DNA of 64,000 nt from Mallotus nudiflorus (taxonomy: Eukaryota > Streptophyta > Magnoliopsida > Malpighiales > Euphorbiaceae), in contig CANTUR010000283.1 in NCBI GenBank assembly GCA_947683625.1, positions 15,075,001-15,139,000 on the forward strand, in the 5' to 3' direction. The notes beneath the pieces are model-generated. The model had not been told where the DNA came from and ran no database searches. It worked only from the letters and a program-made list of their open reading frames with translations. The translations under genes were made by a program, and so were the position numbers. Positions 1 to 11,814 of the stretch are shown in pieces (the first letter of the stretch is position 1; each line of letters starts with the position of its first letter).

Positions 1-294
1 AACATAGGATCAAAGCAACCTTTGTTATATTTATCGTAACTAGACTTATCAATGGTCACGTATATCAATATAACTGAATAACATGGATTATGATGTGGAT
101 GTGTAGCATGGAAATTTCATGCAATGTGATATTAACATGCCTATTTCTATGTAGTCCACCTTAAACCTTAGTGAGATCAAACCATACTAAAATTAAAGTG
201 TGAATAAATCAAAAACTTTATTTCTGCAGAAAGAAACCAAATAATTAAAATCCTTAAACTAAAACTGTAAAATGTCTATATCAAGAGCATTCAA
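1..294 (-). other. Copia-1 3' untranslated region (continues left)
   Basis: No reading frame of note. The sequence joins smoothly to 3501 onward once the solo LTR and one TTCAA copy are removed, so it is the stretch between the RNase H stop codon and the missing 3' LTR of Copia-1. It cannot be a complete LTR because it does not resemble 18777-19256. Confidence 0.6.
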
Positions 295-970
295 TGTCAC
301 GACCCAAAACAGGGGCCATGATCGGTGCTAGGGAACGGGAATTCTTTCGAATCCGGAACCCGTAGCAAGCCTAAAAATAAAATAAAACATGCAATAGTAA
401 TAACAACAGTATATAATGCAGCGGAAATAAAAATCATAAATATAATAATAACATATGCACCAACTGGATTTAAATCAAATCCTCATCATTTCATATATAT
501 AAATCTTTGAATACAAATCCAGTTCAAATACAATACAACATCTCTTTAAATATTTAATGACTACTGCAGTGTCTAGATAAAATAAATCCAAGACTCAGAG
601 AAGCAGTTTACACAAAGAAGCCGGGGCGGAAGAAATTCGGCGTACAGGCCTGCTACTGAGGTCTGAAGATGATGACTCTCCTGAAAAATAGTCAACGGAG
701 GGGAGTCAGACCTCACTGAGTGAATTACTATAAAATATATACATGCATACTAAATGACAATGCATACAGTCAATAGTATATATATATAAATATATATGCA
801 GGCAAATACACACAAATGCAATAAAATCATTTTATATATATTTATTGAAAATCACTATTTATGAAGGATCAAATAGAACCCTATAATATCGCAACCTCAA
901 AATAGTGTTAGACAACACTCTAGCCATATAGGCTCACTTAATCCAAACATATCCACTTAATCCATTTAGA

Positions 971-1074
971 CAGTAGACTGACCCCGAGACACTAAGTCAA
1001 CCGAGCTCTAGCAGTCTGACTGCCAGTGTGATTGGTCCCGAGACACTTGGTCAACCGAGCTCCAGCAATCACAC
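971..1074 (-). repeat. Two stem-loop units with a shared loop in LTR copy B1
   Basis: Unit 1 has arms CAGTAGACTG (971-980) and CAGTCTGACTG (1012-1022), pairing with one bulged base. Unit 2 has perfect 9-bp arms GTGTGATTG (1026-1034) and CAATCACAC (1066-1074). The loops are nearly identical (CCCGAGACACT..GTCAACCGAGCTC..GC), while the stems are unrelated in sequence yet both pair. The corresponding place in LTR copy B2 holds three comparable hairpins (58357-58546). Confidence 0.75.
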
Positions 1075-2999
1075 CCAAATCACATCTCACACATCAAATA
1101 ATCATAACCAATCAATATCCACAAATAGGTTAGTAATATAGCCTATCTGCTACAAGCGCACCGGTACGTACTTGGTCCTAGTGCTGCCCACTAGGTAGCA
1201 CGTTCTATTGATATCCTTCATTAATAAATATAAAACATTCATTCACAAATAAATGATGCATGAATTTGAAATAAATAGTAACATAAACCATATATATATA
1301 CTGGAAATATACCAAAAGTAAACCAGGTATATTTCGAGTATATATACGTCAAATAAATCCAATCAAATTATAAATTAAGCTAGAAATATATTTAAAAACA
1401 TTTTAAATATAGTTTATTAATAAAACATGTATATAATTTAATATATACCAAAAATAAACCAAAAATAAACTAAGGATATACTTAAATACAAATCACATTA
1501 TTTATGCATTTTAATCAAAATAAAACATATATTTCTAAAATCATGCACCCTAAGCATATATATATAAAATAGCAACTCACACTTAGTGCACTCCACGAGA
1601 TGGATTCGACGGGCCTGGTCCACTAGGCCTCGGTCTCGGTGCAACTAGACAAACAATAACGACAGAAATCAGAATAAACCTAACAGAAAATCCTAGAACT
1701 CGATCTAGAATATTAAACACAGAATCGAAATTAAGGTTCGACTGGATATCACATTTTACGAGAATTCTATCAAAATTTTGACAGAACCTCCCCTGTAAAA
1801 TGGACATCTCTCTACTCAAAGAGTAGAGCCGACCCTGCAAAGAAACACACTTTGAAAATAAACGCAAAATTACATTCACAACCCTTTGGTCGGACTCCAA
1901 ACTACAATCTATCGATCGGGGTCCACAAACACAGAACAATTATAAAAATACCCTTATAACATAGAAATTCATTTTATAAGTAGAAATTACATAATTAACC
2001 TTAAAACACTGTAAAAACCGATAAAAACTCATTTTATTAGAAAAATCGTATATTATATATATAATTAAAAATAATTCACTAAAAAATAGTTTTAATTAGT
2101 TAAAAATACTAAATAATTTATAGAAATCATTTTTATACCTTAAATAACTATTAAAGCCAATTAAATTACATTTTTAGCCAATTTAGGGTAAAATTATCAA
2201 AAATTCACCAAAAATTATATAAGTACTCAAAATTAATTTTCTCAACATATTTATCAATAATATCAATAATTAAACTCAATTAACCAATTAATTTCAATTA
2301 AAAACACAATTAACCTAATTTCCCAAAATTACATAAACATAAATAATTCAAAATAAATACATAGAAATTCATAAAAATTCCAAATAAATTCCTATAATTC
2401 ATTTCAACACCTATAATTACCATAAAACATAATTTCATAATTTATTTAATTAATTTCCGAAAATTAGAAAATAATATTAAAATATATAAAAATACCAAAA
2501 AATCAAATTAATCTCCAAAAATTCCAAAAAAATTTGTAAATGTAGATTAAGCTACTAGGATAAAAATTTTTGAAGGGATTTTTCATGAATCAATCAAATT
2601 GAAATTGAAAAAAATCAAAAACCCTAATATGGCCGAAATTAAAAATTCGAAACCTAAGCAAATCAAGACCAATTCAGCTCAAACCAAAGTTAGAATCACA
2701 CTCACCGGAGCTCAAGGAGAAGAAAGAGACTGGCGGTGTCAAAAACAGTGATCGGAATCGCGAGGGAAGAAGGAAATGCAAACTCTCGGCTTTCGGCCAA
2801 AAACCGACCTCCAGACGCTGGAAACGGCTGCTACAGGTGGCGAGGAAGGCTGGGGAAGGTGGTTGCACACCGGACGGCAAACCAATGGCGAGAAATCGGC
2901 AGTTGCAGGCATCGGACGACGGTGAGGGTGAAGATCGAGGAAGAAGGAGAAATCGGGGGCAAAATGATAATTTTTTCAAAAGTTTGATTTTTGATATAT

Positions 3000-3007
<8 letters not shown>

Positions 3008-3043
<36 letters not shown>
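3008..3043. repeat. (TA)n microsatellite
   Basis: About 18 uninterrupted TA dinucleotides inside LTR copy B1. Confidence 0.95.
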
Positions 3044-3044
<1 letters not shown>

Positions 3045-3515
3045 TTTATACTATATATTAAAATAATATTAAATTACACACATTAAATATACACCACACA
3101 CTTAATATTTAATATTTTAAAATTTAATATTAATTAAAAATAATTAAATAACAATAAAATAAATAAACAATTAATAAAATATTAAGGTAATATTAATTAA
3201 ACCCTAATTAAATAAATAAGTACACATAGGTTTTATTTAGTATTTTAAAAATACGTATGAGTTCATGCAAGTCCGAAAATTTATTTAAAATAATTAATAA
3301 TAAATTATTTACGTGAAAATTTCCCTGAAAATGAAAGTCTCGGGAAAATTTTACGTAAAACACTGTAAATAATACACAATAATTAAAATAGGTTTTAAAT
3401 ACATATCAACTCGTAAAAATATCATAATATATATAAAAATTATTAACACTGCATATCCTGATGCAGTAATAAAATATTTAAAAATACGGGATATTTTCAA
3501 AATAACAAACTTCCA

Positions 3516-5139
3516 CTAAAACTCAATATCCTCAAATAACATGACACCTATACTAGTAGTGTGTTCATGAAACACTTTGGGTGGCACTCCTTTAGTAAGT
3601 GGATCCACAATCATGGAGTTTGTCCTGATGTGCTCTATAGACAATTGTCCATTCTGAACTCTTTCTTTAACAACAAAGAACTTAATGTCTATATGCTTTG
3701 ACTTTGTTGAGCTCCTGTTGTTATTAGAATATAGAATTGCTGACTTATTGTCATAAAATAAATTGAGTAGCCTTTCAATACCATTTACTATATGCACTCC
3801 TGTGACAAAATTCTATAGTTATATTCCATGATTAGATGCCTTATAACATGCTATGAATTCTGCTGCCATAGTAGAAGAGGCTATAAGAGACTGTTTAGCA
3901 CTCTTCCAAGAGATAACACCTCTAGCTAGTAGATATATATAGAAAAATGTACATTTCATACTATCTTGGCATCCAAAAAATTGGAGTCAGTATATTAATG
4001 ATCTCAAGTTGATATGACCTTCGATATGTGAGCATGTAGTCCTTGTTTCTCTGTAAGTATTACAAGACCTGTTTGACTGCTTTCCAATGGTCTACTCCTG
4101 GATTGCTTAAATATCTGCCTAGTGTCCCAGTGACGTACGCAATATCCAGATGCATATAAACTTAAGCATGCATTAGACTCCCTACCGCTAATGCATAAGG
4201 AATCTTTTGCATTTCCTTTTCCTTAAAATCATTCTTTGGGCACTGTTTAAGACTAAAATTGTCTCCCTTAGCCATAGGGGTATCGCTTGGTTAACAATCC
4301 TACATGTTATATCTCTTAAGAACCTTTTCGATAAAGCCCTTTTATGATAATCCAAGAACACCTTAAGAGCGATCTTAGTGTATCTGGATGCTTAACATAA
4401 AAGAGGCATCATCAAGATTTTTCATCTAAAAGTTCTTAGCTAGAAAGATCTTGGTTTTATGCAATAAGCCTATATCTTTGTTGGCAAGCAAAATGTCACA
4501 GACATATAAGACCAAAAAAATAAATTTGCTCCCATTGAACCTGTATTATATACAATCATTAACCAAATTCACCTTAAATCCAAACGAGAGTATCACTTGA
4601 TGAAACTTGAAATACCATTGTCAAGATGCTTGCTTGAGTCCATAGATGGATTTCTTAAGTTTGCAAACCATATTCTTTAGGTCTTTATACTCAAAGTTTT
4701 CTAGTTGTACCATGTAAATCATTTCATTAATATTTCCATTGAGAAATGCTATCTTCACATCCATCTGATGTAGCTCAAGACCAAAATATGCCACTAATAC
4801 CATTATAATCCTAAAAGAGTCTTTCTAAGAAATTGGAGACAAAGTCTCTTGATAATGAATGCCTTCTTTCTGTTGTAACAAGACGTGCCTTGCACCTCTC
4901 CACATTGCCTTTTAAATCCCTCTCAGTTTTAAATATCCATTTACAACCAATGGGTTTCACACCTTCTGGCAATGGAACAAGATCCCATACATCATCGTCT
5001 TTCATGGACTTTATCTCCTCATTCATGGCATCAATCCACTTTTGAGAATTAGAACTTTCCATGGCTTGACGGAAGTTAATTAGATCATTTTCCATCACTC
5101 CAATGTCAGTCTCACGTTTTTGAAGAAATAAAATATAGT
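3516..5139 (-). pseudogene. Copia-1 reverse transcriptase and RNase H remnant
   Basis: Minus-strand fragments of the Copia RT domain. The N-terminal part (5098-4811) contains WDLVPLPEGVKPIGCKW and KGNVERCKARLV, typical of the start of the RVT_2 domain. The next fragment (4803-4621) has ELHQMDVKIAFLNG and CKLKKSIYGLKQAS. The catalytic YVDD box reads YVCD near 4500, so one catalytic Asp is lost. RNase H ends at 3516 with YDNKSAILYSNNNRSSTKSKHIDIK and DPLTKG motifs. Several frameshifts and stops separate the fragments. The frame continues into the integrase region at 15595 onward once Copia-2 is removed. Confidence 0.9.
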
Positions 5140-5144
5140 CATCT

Positions 5145-6247
5145 TGAAAGTGCTTTGGGGGGTGAATAAGGATAATGAGGGCTCTAGAAAAATAAAAATG
5201 ATTTTAAGGAATTAAAAAAAATTAAAAGAATGTTGAGAAGGAAGAATGAAGAACACAATGATTTAAGGAGTTCGGATTAAAAAACAATCCTACGTTTCCA
5301 CCTAACTTATCCCCAAGTTAGGATTTTCAATCATCCATAATCTTATTCATAAGACTGAGATTACACAAGAGTTTTATAGCTCACTCTTACAACCTTACAA
5401 CTTGATTTTTCAAGGCTTACTTAAAAAACCAAATCCCAAGTGTTTCAATGGTAAACATTTAAACTAATTCCACTAGAATATAATCTCACTTCCTAATTTC
5501 TTAATCCCAAAAAATAGAAGAATAAGAATGTCTATTCTAAAACTTACCGGCTCTCATAAGAGTTATACAAATATGAAATGAAATTAAAGAGAGTTTTGAG
5601 AGCTTAATTGAATGCTTAAGAGAGTATAATAAGTAAACAAATTTCTTAAACTTTCAATTGAACTATAAAAGTTGTTTATATAGATGAAAAACTTAGATTA
5701 TGGCTGTTGGATGCATTGAATATGTCTCTAATGTCTCTTGTTGATTTTTGAATCATTTTGGACTTATTTTTATCAAAATGTCGCTCACAATAGTGAGGAG
5801 CAAACCTTGGCTTGTGAGCATCAGTTTGAGGACTGTTGCATTCAAAAATATATATTGAATGCTATCAAAATTGCCCTCACTAGTTGATATCTGCTCCTTA
5901 CAATCGTGAGGGTAGCTCATGAGGAGCACTGACCATTTTGCTAAAAATGAGCTCCTGAGGCACTATACAAGGTCAGCTCATGAGGGGTTGTGAGTAGACC
6001 ACTGTAAGTCCAAATTTGTATACTTTTGGAATATAAATGTTTTTCAAAGATTGTGGACTTGTATAGATTGGGATACTTCATCAAAATGCATATTTATACC
6101 TTTTTAAAGAGTATTTCATTATCTCCAATCATTAAACAATTATTCTTGATAATCAATCAATTTTCTACACACTTAAAGGAAATCATTAGAATCTAAATTG
6201 TTTATTAAAGTCCAAAATTAGGAGTTTGATTTTGCAAATAGTCAATA
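5145..6247 (-). repeat. Copia-2 3' LTR
   Basis: About 1.1 kb, collinear with 14437-15524. It starts TGAAAGTGC on the plus strand and ends GTCAATA, where the other LTR ends GTCAACA. It holds palindromic motifs around 5783-5995 (for example CTCACAATAGTGAG) and a TATATAAAC box near 5673. Confidence 0.93.
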
Positions 6248-6264
6248 ATCTCCCCCTTTTTTGC
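6248..6264 (-). other. Copia-2 polypurine tract
   Basis: The minus strand reads GCAAAAAAGGGGGAGAT directly against the 3' LTR, the expected place of the plus-strand primer. Confidence 0.85.
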
Positions 6265-7308
6265 TTTGACAACCAATTCGATAAGATAATAAATAAAGTG
6301 TGTGAGTGATAAAATAAAAGACATGAATAAGTGTGCATTATACAAAATAGCTCCCCCTTTCAAATTAAATTGATGCATTATGTGAAAATTTTACTTCCCC
6401 TTAATATATGCATAAATTCGATAAAATGCATCATGTATCAAAGTATAAAAGTAATTTAATTAATATGACATATACATGGGATAGCAAATTTCTTATATAT
6501 ATATTTTTATTACTCCCCTTTTATAAATATGATAAGAAATATAAATTTATTTTATTCCTCCTTTTGTTAACATAAAATTTAACATGAGGGATAAGAAAAA
6601 ACATGGGTAATCATGAAAAATGTGTTAAAAACATAAAGAACAAGATAACTTGATCATTTTAAAAAATGTTAGGCAATATGAAGGAAATAATTTCAAACAT
6701 ATATGCATGTAGTGCTATTAGAATGCATCACAAAAATAATACATATGCATTACAAAAATAGTACATATAACACTAAATTGAAACTTAACAAACTTAACTA
6801 TCATATAATCTTATAGAGCTTAGCTAGTTAACATGCATGATCATATGGCTGAGCTCCCACTTTGTCAAAGACAAAAAGAAAAGAGAGAGATATAAGGGGA
6901 AATGAAACTAAAGGAAATAAAAATTCTAAAGGGAATAAAAGATCATGAACCAAAACAATGAAAACAAAGATACACCAAATCTTTATTTGCTCCCCCTATT
7001 TAATACAAATATGTCTTTAAAAAATAATTTTTACAAATATGTCTTTAAAAATAATTTTTCTTTGAAAATAAATTAACTAAATATATATGCAAACTTAATT
7101 ATTTTTCCTCTTATGACAAAATGTAAAAGGAAATTATAATAAAATAAAAATTGAATTAATGAAAAAGGATAGAGTTACAATGCTATTGGAATATTAATTG
7201 TAAATGTAAACATAAATAAAAACACAAGACATAAGCTAGCATCTCAAGGCTTAAAAAAATTGAAAATAAACAGTAAATAAACTTAACATAAACTAAAAAA
7301 ATTTAGTC
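6265..7308 (-). other. Copia-2 3' non-coding region with repeated purine tracts
   Basis: No gene. Besides the main polypurine tract, several similar purine runs occur on the minus strand: AAAGGGGGAGC at about 6351, shorter ones near 6394 and 6513, and one at about 6989. Repeated polypurine tracts before the 3' LTR are a known Sirevirus feature. The rest is AT-rich. Confidence 0.6.
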
Positions 7309-8540
7309 TTATGGAGGAGGATTCCAAGTGCATTATATGTTGTGATGAGCATATATTTAATGAATATCATACTTCATGTGATCCATCCTATTCTAGAAAT
7401 GATCAAGTCTTGTGTCCACTTGATCAAACTTATTATTGAAGTTGGATTCAACAATGGATAGATGATAAAAAAATCCTCCAACCTAAGCGGGTTCTTCCTT
7501 AACGCTTTGAGAAGTGGAATGTCCTCTAGCCCTTTTTCTTTAAGATTGAGGAGGAGTATACTCTTGAGGGATTTCTTCTTCAATTTGAACACCTTTAAGA
7601 CCATGAGTGCCTATGTGCTCAATATTTTATAAGTCTTGTTCTAGCTCCTCATCAACATCTTCATCTTTTACTTCGCATTTCCAAACCCAAGAATTTCTAG
7701 CTAGCTTGAATTGCCTAGAGTTTTTTAAGAGGTTATCATTAAGAAAAGAAGGAGGAATGGAAGGAGTGTTATTCAAATTGATCCCAAAGTGATGAGCAAT
7801 TCTAGTAATAAACCCTCCCACACATAAGGCACCGCTAATACTATCACTAGCTAACCAAAACCTCCATTAAAGCCATCTACCTAGCTCAATATCCATACCC
7901 TCAACAATACATCTTATAAAAAATAAGTCATCAAAGGAGATAGATTCATTACTTTTCCTTTAGCATGAATTGAGTAAGTGATAAACCTATACACATACCA
8001 AAGTGATTTAGAAGCAAAGAGAGATGCTTTTGGTGTGACTCACTTCAAAAGGTTTTGCACTAGGCTTAGCATGTTGAGTCCAAAAAGGAGTAGGAAGCCA
8101 AGTATTAGTTGGAGAAGTTAGACCCCCTTGCTTAAACCTAAAGATATCATAAAAAACTAAAAAAATTAAAAATCCATCTCTCCCTCCCAATCTAAACTCA
8201 TGCTATTAAGGAGATTTTGCTCATTTAAATGGTGAGTCCTTAAACAAAAAGTAGAGAGAAATTCAGGAACTAATGAGGGACAAGTAGGATAAGGAGTAAA
8301 TGCAAGGTTGTACATACCCACATTCTCAATCATGGTCTTAACTTCATCGTAGCACCCCATCTTTTCTAAAGTAGCTTGAGACATAAATTTAGAGGAAATG
8401 ATTTTTCTTTCTCTAAATTGAGCAAATCTTTGCCTAATTTGAGAAGAGGAGTAAAAGGTAGGAGGAGTCTTCTTAGGTTAGTCTTTTTTTGCTCTCCTTA
8501 ATGATAAAGCAACATCTTGAGTTTTCTTCTTTAGAGCCAT
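7309..8540 (-). pseudogene. Copia-2 extra ORF downstream of pol (env-position ORF)
   Basis: Starts with ATG at 8540 (MALKKKTQDV) and ends near the TAA at 7309, originally about 410 codons, now broken by stops and frameshifts. The best-preserved segment (8384-8166) has MSQATLEKMGCYDEV and TPYPTCPSLVPEFLSTF. The wording 'P.LV.EFLS.F' followed by an acidic stretch and a 'GR' segment resembles, from memory, the ATHILA ORF-1 type of plant retrotransposon protein. It occupies the position of the Sirevirus env-like gene. Copia-3 has a collinear homologue at 28022-29264. No signal peptide or clear membrane segment is visible in the surviving frames. Function unknown. Confidence 0.7.
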
Positions 8541-8659
8541 GGAGAATGCACTTGGAGTTTGGATGATAAATGAGAGAATTTAGTTAGGAAAACAAATTTG
8601 ATTGCAAAAATAATAATGTGAGGATGAAGTAGGGTGTAAAGAGGTTTAAGGGTTTAAAA

Positions 8660-8880
8660 GGATTGATTTTAAATATAAAAACACCTAAAAAATAGTACGT
8701 TACCATTTTGAAATAGGATAGAAGCATGGGAAATTGTAATCCTTTTGAAATAAGGAATACTGAGGGATAGTATGCTCTTTATGAGCTGCTCACAATCGTG
8801 AGCAGTGCTCGTGAGGGGTACTGCCCTCTAATGGATAAGACATCACGAGCCAGACTATAATGGCTCATAAGGATACTTAC
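8660..8880 (-). promoter_or_regulatory. Candidate internal promoter upstream of the Copia-2 extra ORF
   Basis: A cluster of palindromes lies between the end of pol and the ATG at 8540. The clearest is CTGCTCAC-AATC-GTGAGCAG (8786-8805), followed by partial copies at 8806-8815 (GCTCGTGAG) and 8851-8860. The same CTCACAATCGTGAG core occurs in the Copia-2 LTR upstream of its TATA box. A TATA-like TTTTATATTTAAAA (minus strand, about 8668-8681) lies between the cluster and the ATG. Promoter activity is an inference. Confidence 0.5.
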
Positions 8881-9031
8881 CATAAGGTCTCTAAACTTTC
8901 AATTTTTTTGCAAAATCATCTTAAAAATGTTACAAATACGTCCAAATGTATCAAATCAATTCGAAATTATATTAAATTGCAACTAAATCAAATTCTTCTA
9001 TAATTGTAATCATAAATCAACATAATAAAGC

Positions 9032-9106
<75 letters not shown>

Positions 9107-9134
9107 TATTATTATTATTATTATTATTATTATT
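9032..9134. repeat. Self-complementary trinucleotide microsatellite (AAT)n-(ATT)n
   Basis: About 24 AAT units with one interruption are followed immediately by about 10 ATT units, making a long perfect hairpin or cruciform. It sits in the non-coding gap between pol and the extra ORF of Copia-2. Confidence 0.95.
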
Positions 9135-9497
9135 TTGTAAATATATATTATTTAATAAAATATATTAAAAGTAAATAATGCAAATGGGAAATCAATAAAA
9201 TAAATTTTTGCATATGAAATAAATTTGATTAATTTATATAATTAATAAATTGAATAAAATTCAATAATTAATTATTTAATCAACAAAAAAAATGCAAACC
9301 TTACATAAATTAAATTTTCTTGATAAATAATTATGATAGAGTGTTGGATACCAAAAATAAACCAAAATTATACAAATCATGATTAAGCATGAATTTATGG
9401 AATGATTTCAAACACGAAAAATAAACATAAAGCATATATAAGTAATTATATGGTTACTCTTGAATCCAATAATCAACTTTGCAATTTTATCAAGTTG

Positions 9498-10900
9498 TCA
9501 AGACAAACTTGAACCATCAATCATATTAAGCTCATGCTTAACAAAATTTAATCTTTCCTCACAAAGAGGCTTGGTAAAGATATTTGCTAATTGATTATTA
9601 GTATCAACAAACTTAAGAAAAATATCACAATTTTGCACATGATCACGAAAGAAATGATGTCTAATATCAATGTGCTTAGTTCTAGAATGCTGAACAAGAT
9701 TTTAATGAGATTTATAGCACTTGTATTGTCACATTTAATTGGAATGTGATTAATATCAATGCTATAGTCCAAACGTTGTTATTTTTACCATCAAACTTGT
9801 ATGCAATAATAACTAGCCACCACATATTATGCTTCAGTAGTGGACAAGGCAACCGAAATTTATTTTTTGCTAAACCAAGAAACCAAACATTGTCCTAAAA
9901 ATTGATAAGTTCCAGAAGTGCTCGTTCTATCTAGTAAGCTATTGGTAAAGTTCGCATCAGAATAACTAATCAAGTCAAAGGAAGAACTCCTAGGATACCA
10001 AAGTCCTAAGTGCAATGTACTAAAAAGATATTTGAAAATTTTTTTGATAGCATTTAAATGACAATCTCTAGGACTTGATTGAAATCTAGCACATAAGTAA
10101 GTAGCAAACATAATATTGAGTCTACTAGCAGTAAGATAAATAAGGGATTCAATCATACCTCTAAATCGCTTTTCATCAACAGGTTTGCCATTCTCAACCT
10201 TGTTGAGTTTGGTTGTGGTGCTTATAGGTGTCTTACTTGATTTAGCTCCATCCATGCTAAATTTCTTAAGAATGCCTTTAGCGTATTTAGTTTGATTGAT
10301 GAAAGTTCCATCTTTGCATTACTTAATTATAGTCCAAGAAAGAATTTAAGTTCTCCCATTATACTCTTTTCCGAATTCTCCTTGCATTAACATAGAGAAT
10401 TCCTTACACAAGCAATGGTTAGTAGCACAAAAAATAATGTCATTAACATAAATTTGAACAATTAATAAATAATGGTTGGATTTCTTTATAAAAAGAGTTA
10501 TGTTAACTTTTCCTTTAGAAAAACCCTTTTCTAAAAGAAAGTTACTTGATCTTTCATACCAAGCTCTTGGAGCTTATTTCAATCCTTATAATGCTTTTAA
10601 AAGTTTAAACACATGATTAGCAAAATCAAAACTTTCAAAACCCAAAGGTTGCTTAACATACACCTCCTTTTCAATAAAACTACTTAAAAATGCACTTTTA
10701 ACATCCATTTGATAAAGTTTAAAATCCATGTATGATGTAAAAGCAAGTAGCATTCTATTAGCTTCTAACCTTGTAATCGGGGCAAAGGTTTCATCATAAT
10801 TAATGCCTTCCTCTTGATTATAACCTTTAGCTACTAGTCTAACTTTGTTCCTAGTTATAACACCTTGTTCATTCATCTTAAGTTCATCCTTCACGGTAGG
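9498..10900 (-). pseudogene. Copia-2 reverse transcriptase and RNase H remnant
   Basis: RT begins around 10890 (NEQGVITRNKVRLVAKGYNQ, then KLYQMDVKSAFL). The active-site box reads YVND instead of YVDD near 10440, losing one catalytic Asp. The connection and RNase H follow from 10255 (MDGAKSSKTP.., LIYLTASRLNIMF.., SYSDANF) and end with IPIKCDNTSAINL and a GSSLS stop at 9498. Compared with Copia-3, about 330 bp between integrase and RT, which include FISQIEP..W.LVPR and TKWVFRNK, are deleted here. Frameshifts and stops interrupt the frame several times. Confidence 0.92.
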
Positions 10901-10969
10901 TTAAGATATATCCTCATTGTCCTCCTTGCTTAGACCTTCAAGTTCCAAAGGCTTGCTAGCATTTTCTTC

Positions 10970-11760
10970 TTAAGTATCCACAATCTCATTTTCACCTACA
11001 AGATCATTAACACTACATACATCCTTTCTAGGATCATGTGAGTTTGATTCATAAAAAACAACATGCATTGATTCTTCAACTGCTAGAGTTATTTTATTAA
11101 ATACTCTATAACTTTTGCTAAAAGTGGAATAGCCTAGGAAAATTCTTTCATTGACTTTAGAGTCAAAATTTCTAAGATTATCCTTGATATTCAATATAAA
11201 GTACTTGCATCCAAATATTTTGAGATATGAGATTTTGAGTTTTCTATTGTTCCATAGCTCATAAGATGTTTTATTTAAAATTGATCTTTTAAAAACTCGG
11301 TTTGGAATGTAACAAGATGTCTTAACGGCTTTTGCCCAAAAGTATAGAGGCAAATTATACTTATGAAGCATTGTTCTAGCCATTTCCATAAGAGTGCTAT
11401 TTTTCCTTTCAACAACCCTATTTTTTTTAGGAGTTTTAGGAAATGAAAATTTATGTGAAATACCATTTTCATTATAAAAGGTTTTAAAGAAGTCATTTTC
11501 AAATTTGGTTCTATGATAAATTTTAATGGATGAAATACAAAATCCTTTTTCTTTTTGATTTTAGCAAAATTTTCAAAAGCTTTAAAATCATCATTCTTGT
11601 GAGGAAGAAAACACACCCAAGTAAATCTAGAGTAGTCATCAACCAATGCATATGCATAGTGCATTTTATCGAGACCAGTAACTCTAGTTAGTCTAAACAA
11701 ATCCATATGTATAAGTTTAAGTGGTCTAGATGTGAACACTACATTTTTTAGCTTAAATGA
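10970..11760 (-). pseudogene. Copia-2 integrase remnant
   Basis: The N-terminal part of the catalytic core reads LIHMDLFRLTRV..YALVDDYSRFTWVCFLPHK (11739 onward), retaining the first Asp. The frame then shifts, and the segment that should carry the second Asp and the Glu is scrambled. The C-terminal part (11389-10970) has MARTMLHKYNLPLYFWAKAV, SYELWNNRK, YLKIFGCKYF and RIFLGYSTFSKSYRVFNK, which are the usual Copia integrase C-terminal motifs. Not functional. Confidence 0.92.
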
Positions 11761-11814
11761 AGACTTGGATTATTTTCCCTTTTGACAAGCATCACAAGGT
11801 TTATCCTTAGTGAA

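Larger units (their letters stand above)
295..3495 (-). mobile_element. Family B solo LTR, copy B1
   Basis: An approximately 3.2-kb solo LTR in minus orientation. The left end reads TGTCACGACC on the plus strand, the complement of a canonical CA end, and matches the 3' end of copy B2 (GGTCGTGACA at 59206-59215). The right end, read in minus orientation, starts AATATCCCG and aligns with TGTAATACCC of B2, with the first three bases apparently missing. A perfect 5-bp duplication TTCAA lies at 290-294 and 3496-3500. An alternative right end at 3499 (…TTCA) would restore a TG start but break the duplication. No gag-pol was found inside, so this is an LTR left by recombination. The superfamily is not shown by the sequence; the size and terminal motif fit a Ty3/gypsy LTR. 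Confidence 0.75.

Noticed and set aside
1583..1939. 118-codon minus-strand ORF in LTR B1
   Set aside because: Nucleotide similarity to B2 extends beyond the frame in both directions; kept as a finding about the LTR block, not called a gene.
2674..2979. 101-codon minus-strand ORF and overlapping plus-strand ORFs
   Set aside because: Lies in a GC-richer patch of solo LTR B1; no homologous frame in copy B2 and no recognised domain.
3496..3499. Alternative right end of solo LTR B1 at 3499 (giving TG..CA)
   Set aside because: It would leave no matching target repeat, whereas the end at 3495 gives TTCAA on both sides and aligns with the start of B2.
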